Assembly (NCBI GenBank): GCA_001800185.1
Contig: MGUX01000051.1
Location: 1-6,850 of the forward strand
Direction of reading: 5' to 3'
Length of the DNA stretch: 6,850 nt
Source: Elusimicrobia bacterium RIFCSPLOWO2_12_FULL_59_9
GTDB taxonomy: Bacteria; Elusimicrobiota; Elusimicrobia; O2-12-FULL-59-9
Shown piece by piece: positions 1 through 6,225 of this stretch; within the stretch, counting starts at the first letter, position 1, and each line of letters opens with the position of its first letter. Made by a program: the position numbers and the translations under genes. The notes beneath the pieces are model-generated. The model was not told the DNA's origin. It saw nothing but the letters and a program-made list of their open reading frames with translations, and did no database searches.

Positions 1-758
1 CCGAAATCGACATGCGCTTCGACTCCCTGACCCGCATGGCCGACAACATCATGCTCTACAAGTACATTTGCAAAAACGTGGCCAAGCGCTACGGAAAAAC
101 CGTCACCTTCATGCCCAAGCCCATCTTTGAGGACAACGGCTCCGGCATGCACGTGCACCAAAGCCTGTGGAAGAAAAAAGAGCCGCTTTTCGCCGGCAAG
201 GAGTACTCCGGCGTGTCCAAGATGTGCCTCTACTACATCGGCGGCATCCTCAAGCATGCCCACGCCATCGCGGCGTTCACCAACCCGACCACCAACTCCT
301 ACAAGCGCCTTGTGCCCGGCTACGAAGCTCCGGTGAACCTGGCCCACTCGTCGCGCAACCGCTCGTCTGGCGTGCGCATTCCCATGTACTCGCACCAACC
401 GGCGCATAAGAGAATCGAGGTGCGCTTCCCCGATCCGGCCTGCAATCCCTACTTCGGCTTCGCCGCCATGCTCATGGCCGGTTTGGACGGAATCCAAAAC
501 AAGATCGAGCCGCCGGTCCACATGGACAAGGACCTTTACGAGCTTTCCGATCAAGACAGAAGGAAAATACCGCAAATGCCCGGCAGCCTGGAGCAGGCGC
601 TCAACGCCCTGGAGAAAGACAACGCCTTCCTGTTGAAAGGCGAGGTATTCACCAAAGACGTTTTGGATTCCTGGATTTCTTACAAGAGGGTGAAAGAGGT
701 GGACGCGCTGAGAATGCGGCCGCACCCGTACGAATTTCATCTTTACTACGATATTTGA
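1..758 (+). CDS. glnA: Glutamine synthetase type I, C-terminal part (5' end outside window)
   Basis: This enzyme makes glutamine from glutamate, ammonia and ATP in the cytoplasm and is the entry point of ammonia assimilation. The frame is open from the left edge (first full codon at 3, reading E-I-D-M-R-F), so the gene starts outside the window and about the last 251 residues are present. Visible type I signatures are the ATP/glutamate-binding block with NGSGMHVHQSLW (nt 138-173), the NPTTNSYKRLVPGYEAPVNL stretch (nt 282-341) and the RNRSSGVRIP loop (nt 357-386), followed by KRIEVRFPDPACNPY. The Tyr of KDLYELS (codon 537-539) aligns with the adenylylation Tyr397 of the E. coli enzyme, and PQMPGSLEQALNAL follows as in adenylylatable GSI-beta forms, so control by a GlnE-type adenylyltransferase is possible (inference). 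The ending HPYEFHLYYDI is the normal C-terminus, with no truncation. The next gene starts 46 nt downstream on the same strand. Confidence 0.97.
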   Translation, partial: EIDMRFDSLTRMADNIMLYKYICKNVAKRYGKTVTFMPKPIFEDNGSGMHVHQSLWKKKEPLFAGKEYSGVSKMCLYYIGGILKHAHAIAAFTNPTTNSYKRLVPGYEAPVNLAHSSRNRSSGVRIPMYSHQPAHKRIEVRFPDPACNPYFGFAAMLMAGLDGIQNKIEPPVHMDKDLYELSDQDRRKIPQMPGSLEQALNALEKDNAFLLKGEVFTKDVLDSWISYKRVKEVDALRMRPHPYEFHLYYDI

Positions 759-804
759 TCTTCACGGGGCCTTCTCCGAAATCTAAATCGAAGCGCTTGC
801 CCGC

Positions 805-1638
805 ATGCGCACGCAGGATTTTTCCGCTCCGGCGCTGATTCGCTCCATCGAAGCCAACGCCGTTGACGGCATAAAAGCCTGGGCTCGCTGGCCCAAGTTG
901 ACGCTGCGCGAAAAACCCGAGATAGCTTGGACTCTGAGTCCCATCCCTTCCCCGTTGTTCAACGCCGTCTTGCGAACCCGCATGGCCCGAGAAAAAGCGG
1001 ACGACCGGATCGAGGAGGTCTTGGCCGGCTTCCACAGCCTGCCTATGACCTGGTGGGTCGGGCCCCGCGACAGGCCCGCAGACTTGGGAGACCGTCTTGA
1101 AGCCAGAGGTTTGACCTGCGCCGGCGTGGCCGCGGGCATGGCGGCGGACCTTTCATCGCTTCCGGAAAATCCACCCGCGACCAAAGGCCTATCGATCGAG
1201 GAAGTCCGCGACGCGACGGCGCTGCGAGGCTGCTTCCGCGTTATCGCCCCGGTCTGCGGCTTCCCGGATTTTGCGGCCCGGGCATGGCTGGATATTCACA
1301 ACGCTCTGGGACTGGACGGCCCTTGGCGGCATTTCCTGGCCAAAGTCGACGGAAAGCCGGCGGCCGCCTCGTCCCTGTTTTTAGGCTCCCGCGCGGCCGG
1401 CATCGCCAACGTCGCGGCGCTTCCGGACGTCCGGCGCCGCGGCATCGGAACGGCGATTTCGCTCTCCCCTCTGCGCCTGGCCCGCCGCATGGGCTACCGC
1501 GTCGCCACCCTCTTCTCTTCCCCCATGGCCGAAGGCATGTACCGCAAGATGGGGTTTCGCAAATACTGCGAAGGACGCGGCTACATCCGGCTCGATGGCC
1601 CCTCCCGGCCCGCGCGCCGGCGCCGGCCGGAGAGTTGA
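805..1638 (+). CDS. GNAT-family N-acetyltransferase
   Basis: This 277-aa cytoplasmic protein belongs to the GNAT superfamily, which transfers an acetyl group from acetyl-CoA to an amine; its substrate cannot be told from sequence. The catalytic fold lies in the C-terminal half. After a beta-strand segment (AGIANVAALPDV, about residues 198-209) comes the acetyl-CoA pyrophosphate loop R-R-R-G-I-G (210-215) and its helix. The late motif SSPMAEGMYRKMGFRKY (238-254) has the usual Tyr (246). The N-terminal half (LIRSIEANAVDG, then AWTLSPIPSPLFNAV and TWWVGPRDRP) resembles the partner domain of two-part GNAT proteins that carry an N-terminal degenerate GNAT-like lobe. The ATG at 805 is the only sensible start: an in-frame TAA lies at 784-786 and no other ATG, GTG or TTG occurs between. 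No clear Shine-Dalgarno precedes it. The C-terminal tail is Arg-rich. The stop overlaps the next gene by one base, suggesting co-translation with the peptidase. Confidence 0.88.
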   Translation: MRTQDFSAPALIRSIEANAVDGIKAWARWPKLTLREKPEIAWTLSPIPSPLFNAVLRTRMAREKADDRIEEVLAGFHSLPMTWWVGPRDRPADLGDRLEARGLTCAGVAAGMAADLSSLPENPPATKGLSIEEVRDATALRGCFRVIAPVCGFPDFAARAWLDIHNALGLDGPWRHFLAKVDGKPAAASSLFLGSRAAGIANVAALPDVRRRGIGTAISLSPLRLARRMGYRVATLFSSPMAEGMYRKMGFRKYCEGRGYIRLDGPSRPARRRRPES

Positions 1639-1640
1639 TG
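1629..1640 (+). promoter_or_regulatory. Shine-Dalgarno and TGATG stop/start overlap (translational coupling)
   Basis: GGAG at 1629-1632 lies 5 nt before the ATG at 1638-1640, whose first base is also the last base of the acetyltransferase TGA (1636-1638). This is the usual arrangement for termination-reinitiation. It decides the start of the peptidase and indicates that both genes share one transcript. Confidence 0.75.
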
Positions 1641-3731
1641 CGCAGCCCGGCTTCGTTTTTATTGACCCTGCTGTTGTTGGCCGGCGCTTGCGTCCACCCG
1701 TCCCGGCTTGGACAAGACGATCCCTACCTCTGGCTTGAAAACATTGAAGACGAAAAGTCCATGGAATGGGTCGAGAAGCAGGACAAGGCGTCGCTGGCTT
1801 TTTTTAAAAGCGACCCTCGGTATGAGCGGTTCAGGCGGCAGGCCGAGGACATCCTGCAGGCGCCGGACCGCATACCCGATGGACGCCTCCTTGACGGCTA
1901 TGTCTACAATTTCTGGCAGGACACCGCGTCCGTCCGCGGCATCTGGCGGCGAACCCCCCTGGAGGATTATCAACAACCGGACCCCGCTTGGGAGACCCTC
2001 TTGGACCTGGATGCCCTGGCGAGCTTGGAAAAAGAAAATTGGGTTTATCAAGGCAACCGCTGCCTCCCTCCCCGATATACGCGCTGCCTTATTTTCCTGT
2101 CGCGGGGAGGAGGAGACGCGTCCGTTATGCGCGAGTTTCGCGTCGACCAAAGAGCCTTCGTTCCGGATGGGTTTTACCTCAACGAAGCAAAATCCTCCGC
2201 CGATTGGATCGATGCGGACACGTTGGCCGTTGGAACCGATTTTGGCCCCGGCTCGTTGACGCGCTCAGGCTACCCCCGCGTCCTGAAAACCTGGAAGCGC
2301 GGCTCCCCGTTGGATGACGCGCGGACGCTTTTCGAGGGAGAAGAGACGGACGTCGAAGTTTGGCCCATGATCATTTTCCGGCCGGAGGGAAAAACTTTTA
2401 TCGTGGGGCGGAGCGTCACTTTCTTCGAGCACGAAGTCTGGCTGATCGGAGATAACCGGAATAAAATCAAGCTCCCGCTGCCTCCGGACGCCAAACTACA
2501 GGGAGTCTTCAAGGGACAGGTTCTGGCGGTCTTGAGGTCGCCCTGGGATGCCGCCGGGCGGAATTTCGCCGCCGGCTCCTTGATTTCTCTGGCCGCGACC
2601 GACTCCAATGCGTCCCAGGTGAATCTCGTTTACGCTCCGGATGAGCGCTCCGCGGTGAGGAATATCGGGACCACGCGCGACGCCGTTTTGGTCCATTCGC
2701 TCCATAACGTGGCGGGTGAAATTCTTCAATTCGGCCTTTCGACGGAAGGCGCATGGGAGTCGCGGAGGGTTCCCGTCCCGGAGGGCGGGACGTTAAGGCT
2801 GATATCAATCGATGATTTTTCCAACGACGTTTTCGTCGGCTATGAGAACTTCCTCGTTCCCGACCGCCTTTACCGGCATGCCGGCGGCGCGGAGGAGGCC
2901 CGCGTCATCAAAAGCCTGCCCGAGCGCTTCCAGGCCGGCCATTTGACGGTGGAGCAAAAAGAGGCTAAAAGCAAAGATGGAACGAGGGTGCCCTACTTCA
3001 TCGTGCGCGACAAGAGCGTGGAGCTCAACGGCGACAATCCGACGCTGCTTTACAGCTACGGCGGTTTTGATATCGCCTTGACTCCGGAGTACATGCCGAT
3101 CACCGGAAAACTCTGGCTCGAAAACGGCGGAGTGTTCGTGTTGGCCAACATCCGCGGCGGCGGAGAGTTCGGCCCGCGCTGGCACAGGGCCGCTCTGAAG
3201 GAAAACCGGCAGAAAGCTTTCGACGATTTTATCGGCGTCGCCGAGGACCTGATCCGTCAAAACCTCACCTCGCCCCGGCGCTTGGGCATCATGGGCGGCA
3301 GCAACGGCGGACTTTTGGTGGGGGCCGTTTTCGTTCAGAGACCCGGCCTATTCAACGCCGTCGTCGGCCAAGTGCCGTTGCTGGATATGCTCAGATATTC
3401 CAAGCTCCTGGCCGGCGCCAGTTGGACGGCGGAATACGGGGATCCGGACTTAAAAGCGGAGCGCCCCGCCCTGGCGCGCTACTCGCCCTACCAGCAAGTG
3501 CGGCCCGGCCGCGGCTACCCGGCGCTATTTCTCTACACTTCCACCAAAGACGACCGGGTGCACCCGGGACACGCCCGCAAAATGATCGCCAAAATGCAAA
3601 AGTTGGGCTACAAAGCGTATTACTTTGAGAACACCGAGGGAGGCCACAGCGCCGCCGCTAATCTGCTCCAGAGAGCCAAGAGGCACGCGATGGAATACGT
3701 GTTTCTATCGCGGCAACTCAAGGACAAATAA
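1638..3731 (+). CDS. Prolyl oligopeptidase family (S9A) serine peptidase, probable lipoprotein
   Basis: This 697-aa protein is an S9A peptidase, a family that cleaves oligopeptides, classically after proline. Residues 1-17 form a signal peptide with a hydrophobic run, followed by L-A-G-A-C with Cys18, which fits the loose lipobox pattern; export and lipid anchoring are therefore likely. DDPYLWLENIEDEKSMEWV (27-45) is the typical S9A N-terminal helix. The middle is the beta-propeller with family blocks such as YVYNFWQD, GIWRRTPLEDY and DFGPGSLTRSGYPR. The alpha/beta-hydrolase domain runs from about 435 to the end. It includes YSYGGFD, NIRGGGEFGPRWH, the nucleophile in GGSNGG (Ser555), Asp638 in TKDDRVHP with Arg640, and His670 in EGGHSAA. 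The triad closely parallels Ser554/Asp641/His680 of pig POP, so the enzyme should be active. The ATG at 1638 was chosen because GGAG (1629-1632) sits 5 nt upstream and the signal peptide starts there. The frame is also open upstream, back to an ATG at 1284, but that stretch is only the shadow of the acetyltransferase gene. Confidence 0.95.
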   Translation: MRSPASFLLTLLLLAGACVHPSRLGQDDPYLWLENIEDEKSMEWVEKQDKASLAFFKSDPRYERFRRQAEDILQAPDRIPDGRLLDGYVYNFWQDTASVRGIWRRTPLEDYQQPDPAWETLLDLDALASLEKENWVYQGNRCLPPRYTRCLIFLSRGGGDASVMREFRVDQRAFVPDGFYLNEAKSSADWIDADTLAVGTDFGPGSLTRSGYPRVLKTWKRGSPLDDARTLFEGEETDVEVWPMIIFRPEGKTFIVGRSVTFFEHEVWLIGDNRNKIKLPLPPDAKLQGVFKGQVLAVLRSPWDAAGRNFAAGSLISLAATDSNASQVNLVYAPDERSAVRNIGTTRDAVLVHSLHNVAGEILQFGLSTEGAWESRRVPVPEGGTLRLISIDDFSNDVFVGYENFLVPDRLYRHAGGAEEARVIKSLPERFQAGHLTVEQKEAKSKDGTRVPYFIVRDKSVELNGDNPTLLYSYGGFDIALTPEYMPITGKLWLENGGVFVLANIRGGGEFGPRWHRAALKENRQKAFDDFIGVAEDLIRQNLTSPRRLGIMGGSNGGLLVGAVFVQRPGLFNAVVGQVPLLDMLRYSKLLAGASWTAEYGDPDLKAERPALARYSPYQQVRPGRGYPALFLYTSTKDDRVHPGHARKMIAKMQKLGYKAYYFENTEGGHSAAANLLQRAKRHAMEYVFLSRQLKDK

Positions 3732-3738
3732 ACTCCAG

Positions 3739-5862
3739 TCACGACCTCCGGCCCGATTTCCGCGCCAACTCCCGCAGCGCCACAGCGGGCCGGCCGGCGG
3801 CGGCGCTGCGCTCCGCAGCGGGCGCGGCGCCGGCCAGAGGCAGCACCGGCAACTCGACGATAAAACACCCCCCCTTTCCCGGCCGGCTTTGCGCCGACAG
3901 ATTGCCTCCATGCTCGGCGATGATGCCGTAAGCGATGGAAAGCCCCAAGCCGGCGCCTTGGCCGACATCCCTGGTCGTGAAGAAAGGATCGAATATTCTG
4001 TGGACGTTTTCCGCAGCGACGCCGGGACCGTCGTCTTCCACCACGACGCGTATCCAGTCTCCCGAAAGGCTCGTCTGGACGCGCAAAGTCCCGCCGTCAT
4101 CGCCGCCGCTCATGGCTTGCTGCGCGTTTAGAAACAGATTCAAAAATACCTGCTGGAGCTGCTGCGTGTCGGCCATCGTCCCGGGAAGATCCGGGTCCAG
4201 TTCGACGCTCATGAGAATGTTCTGATTATGCAATTGGTAGGCCACTAAATCCTGGCAGTTTTCGATGATCTCGTTGATGCTGACCCGGGCTTTTTCCGGC
4301 TTGTTCTGGCGCGCAAAACTGGAAAGGTTTTGGATGATTTTCCGGCAGCGCAGGGCCTCCCGGAGCATGACGGCGATGTCCTGCTGGTCTTGGGAGGGGG
4401 GCGAGCTCCCGTCCTTAAGCAGCAATTGGCAATAGCCGATGATGGCGGTCAGCGGGTTGTTGAGCTCATGCGTGACGCCCGAGAGCGTTTTGCCCAAGGC
4501 TCCCATTTTATCGGCCTGCATCAGCCGCTGCTGCAGAAGCTTCTCCTTTTCTTGCGCCGTTTTGCGCAGGGTGACATCGCGTCCCGCGGCGATGATTTTC
4601 GCGCGTCCGTTGGAGACAAAAACCCCGGCGGATAGTTCGGCGGAAAAAAGCGCCCCGTCCTTTTTCCGCAGGCGGCATTCGACGATCATTTGGCCCGGGT
4701 TTCGCCCCTCAAGAACTCTCTGCAGGGCTCGCTCGGCTTCTTCAGGCTCGCCGAAAACGTCGCAAAAATTCAGCCCCAAAAATTCCTCCCTGCGAAACCC
4801 GAACACCGCCGCGGCGGCGCGGTTGACGTCCTCTATCCGCCCGGTCTCGGCGTCAAAAATTATGAGCGCGTCCATGTCGTTTTCGAACAGTTTCCGGTAC
4901 TTTTCTTCGCTCTCCCCAAGCGCCCGCTCCGAGCGCCTCCGGCTGGTCAAATGCATCGCGATCAAGGCGGTGAAAAGCAAGCCGCTGAGCAAAACTCCAA
5001 ATGGATGCCAAGTTCTTCGGGCCTCGAGATATCCATCCCCCGGCTTGAGGAGCAGAGACCACTTTCTTCCGCCCACTTCGAGCTCCGCCGCACGGAACAG
5101 GGCGGCCGCCGCAAAATCCGCTTCGATGGATTGGGCCTTTTCAGCCGCCGCCGTCCGGCCCGGACGAGCCGGACGATAATGCAGGAAACGAGCGTTCTCC
5201 GGCGCCGATGGATCCTCCAAATATAAATCCAAACCGCGCGACTCAAAATACTTGGCCGCCTCCTCCACTAGATCGCCGGCGCGAAACACGCCCAGGGCGA
5301 AGCCGCGCAGATTTTGGCGTCGCGCCGCGACGGAATCCGTTAGGGCCTGGCGCCGATATATCGGCCAATAGATCAAAAAGCCCCTCTGCCGCCCCTTTTC
5401 CTGAATCAAGCGGACGGGAGCCGTCGCCGCCGCCTTGCCCGTGTCCCGGGCCAAGCGCAGCGCTTGGCGGCGCGCGGGGTTGGAGGCGAGGTCATAACCC
5501 AAGGCGGCCTCGTTGCCCTTGTAAGGAACCCACTCCAACGCCTGAATGCTCGCATGCCGCGACAACAGCGGCCGGGCAAATTCGCGAAATTCGCCGCGCT
5601 CCACCTCCTCTGACGCCGCATAAAGCGCGTAAACCGCCTCCAAGTGATTGAGGTTTTCGTCTATTTTTCTCTGCAGAGAGGTTAGGACGTCGGTGCTGTC
5701 CCGCTCAAAACCGATCGCGATCTTCTGCTCCTCCAGGCTGCGGCTGACCCCGAAGGCCGCGAAGGAAAGCAGCCCGCCTAAAACGGGCAATAACCCAACA
5801 CGCAAGAGATCCAAAACGACCCCACGCCGGCTCAATACGGCGGTGACGGCTTTGATAACCAT
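3739..5862 (-). CDS. CHASE-PAS sensor histidine kinase
   Basis: This 707-aa inner-membrane kinase should sense a periplasmic ligand, autophosphorylate and pass the phosphate to a response regulator that is not in the window. Domains, numbered from the ATG at 5862: TM1 (15-39); an extracytoplasmic CHASE domain (about 67-230, with FARPLLSRHASIQALEWVP); TM2 (284-305); PAS (about 319-433); a DHp helix pair with phosphoacceptor His465 in THELNNPLTAIIGY; and a HATPase with N-box Asn579 (FLNLFLNAQQAM), DDGPGV (610-615), FDPFF (624-628) and G-box GQGAGLGLS (634-642). The HELNNPL box is of the NtrB-like (HPK4) kind. No receiver domain is fused. An Ala/Pro/Arg-rich tail of about 30 residues follows the ATPase domain. 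Start choice: the frame also opens at a TTG (5883-5881), but that codon overlaps GGAGG (5881-5877), so the ATG at 5862 preceded by GGAGGATAGGG is preferred. The gene converges on the peptidase gene, with 7 nt between stops. Confidence 0.95.
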   Translation of the reverse strand: MVIKAVTAVLSRRGVVLDLLRVGLLPVLGGLLSFAAFGVSRSLEEQKIAIGFERDSTDVLTSLQRKIDENLNHLEAVYALYAASEEVERGEFREFARPLLSRHASIQALEWVPYKGNEAALGYDLASNPARRQALRLARDTGKAAATAPVRLIQEKGRQRGFLIYWPIYRRQALTDSVAARRQNLRGFALGVFRAGDLVEEAAKYFESRGLDLYLEDPSAPENARFLHYRPARPGRTAAAEKAQSIEADFAAAALFRAAELEVGGRKWSLLLKPGDGYLEARRTWHPFGVLLSGLLFTALIAMHLTSRRRSERALGESEEKYRKLFENDMDALIIFDAETGRIEDVNRAAAAVFGFRREEFLGLNFCDVFGEPEEAERALQRVLEGRNPGQMIVECRLRKKDGALFSAELSAGVFVSNGRAKIIAAGRDVTLRKTAQEKEKLLQQRLMQADKMGALGKTLSGVTHELNNPLTAIIGYCQLLLKDGSSPPSQDQQDIAVMLREALRCRKIIQNLSSFARQNKPEKARVSINEIIENCQDLVAYQLHNQNILMSVELDPDLPGTMADTQQLQQVFLNLFLNAQQAMSGGDDGGTLRVQTSLSGDWIRVVVEDDGPGVAAENVHRIFDPFFTTRDVGQGAGLGLSIAYGIIAEHGGNLSAQSRPGKGGCFIVELPVLPLAGAAPAAERSAAAGRPAVALRELARKSGRRS

Positions 5863-5898
5863 ATAAATCGCCCTATCCTCCAAGAATAACGCATGGTC

Positions 5899-5942
5899 CT
5901 GACGAATCTCTTAACGAATGCTTAAATTATTCTTAAATTTTT
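5899..5942. repeat. Phased 11-bp direct repeats, operator-like (CTTAA units)
   Basis: CTTAAC at 5910, CTTAAATT at 5921 and CTTAAATT at 5932 begin exactly 11 bp apart. A weaker unit, CTGACG, begins 11 bp before at 5899. Tandem half-sites at 11-bp spacing lie on one face of the helix and are the known pattern for OmpR/PhoB-family response regulators. The repeats lie between the divergent kinase and ZAS genes and could control either. The seen part is the repeats and spacing; that a regulator binds them is inference. Confidence 0.5.
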
Positions 5943-5973
5943 GCGCCCGCGAAGGGTAAATTGGTAGGATAAT
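5941..5973 (+). promoter_or_regulatory. Possible promoter for the ZAS-rluE genes
   Basis: TTGCGC (5941-5946) and TAGGAT (5965-5970) are separated by 18 nt; the overlapping GATAAT (5968-5973) is closer to the sigma-70 -10 consensus but lies 21 nt from the same -35. The -35 is poor (3 of 6), as expected for an activator-dependent promoter, and the CTTAA repeats end right at it. The call rests on position and the -10 match only. Confidence 0.3.
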
Positions 5974-5977
5974 CGAA

Positions 5978-5992
5978 GCCCGTGAGACGGGC
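5978..5992 (+). promoter_or_regulatory. Small leader hairpin before the ZAS start codon
   Basis: GCCCGT-GAG-ACGGGC forms a perfect 6-bp GC-rich stem with a 3-nt loop, ending 5 nt before the ATG at 5998. It occupies the place where a ribosome binding site should be, and no good Shine-Dalgarno is otherwise visible. It could reduce or gate translation initiation. A stem this short may also arise by chance in GC-rich DNA. Confidence 0.3.
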
Positions 5993-5997
5993 GCCGC

Positions 5998-6225
5998 ATG
6001 ATCAATTGCCAAGCCGTCCTTAGAAATCTCTTCGAGCTTTTGGACAACGAATTCGGCAAAACAAACGCCGATGAGTTTGAAAAACATCTGGCTCTTTGCC
6101 GCAAGTGCTGCGACCGGGTGGAGTTTCACAAAGCCGCGCGAAACCGCCTCCGCCAAAAAGCGGGCGCCGCGCCGCCCGACGGCTTCAAGGGATTGGAAAA
6201 GGTCCTGGCCCCATTCGGAAAATAG
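5998..6225 (+). CDS. Small zinc-binding anti-sigma-like protein (ZAS / zf-HC2)
   Basis: This 75-aa soluble protein resembles the zinc-binding domain of anti-sigma factors. Cys4, His30, Cys34 and Cys37 give the C-x25-H-x3-C-x2-C spacing, the same as I recall for RsrA of Streptomyces (Cys11, His37, Cys41, Cys44). The text around it is also typical: LLDNEF where the family has LDGEL, then HLALCRKCC, a charged helix and a short tail. An extra Cys38 follows Cys37. ZAS proteins hold an ECF sigma factor inactive and, in some cases, release it on thiol oxidation. No sigma factor gene is in the window and there is no membrane segment, so the partner is unknown; a plain zinc-finger role is also possible. 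The ATG at 5998 lacks a clear ribosome binding site. The gene ends at a TAG at which the rluE frame begins in the -1 register. Confidence 0.72.
   Translation: MINCQAVLRNLFELLDNEFGKTNADEFEKHLALCRKCCDRVEFHKAARNRLRQKAGAAPPDGFKGLEKVLAPFGK

Noticed and set aside
759..804. Promoter or terminator between glnA and the acetyltransferase gene
   Set aside because: The 46 nt contain only the short palindrome AAGCGCTT (791-798), with no -10/-35 pair or stem with T-run.
1284..1637. In-frame upstream extension of the peptidase to an ATG at 1284
   Set aside because: This part overlaps the acetyltransferase in another frame, is Arg/Pro/Gly-rich, and would bury the signal peptide; the GGAG-preceded ATG at 1638 is a better start.
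4439..5226. + strand open frames (up to 246 codons) opposite the kinase gene
   Set aside because: Their Ser/Arg/Pro-rich translations are mirror images of the kinase codons and have no domain features.
5863..5883. Kinase start at TTG 5883
   Set aside because: The TTG overlaps the GGAGG itself, leaving no ribosome binding site, while the ATG at 5862 has purine-rich sequence upstream.
5911..6156. - strand open frame (81 codons) across the divergent region and ZAS gene
   Set aside because: It runs antisense through the Cys/His motif gene and through the AT-rich promoter region, with no recognisable protein features.
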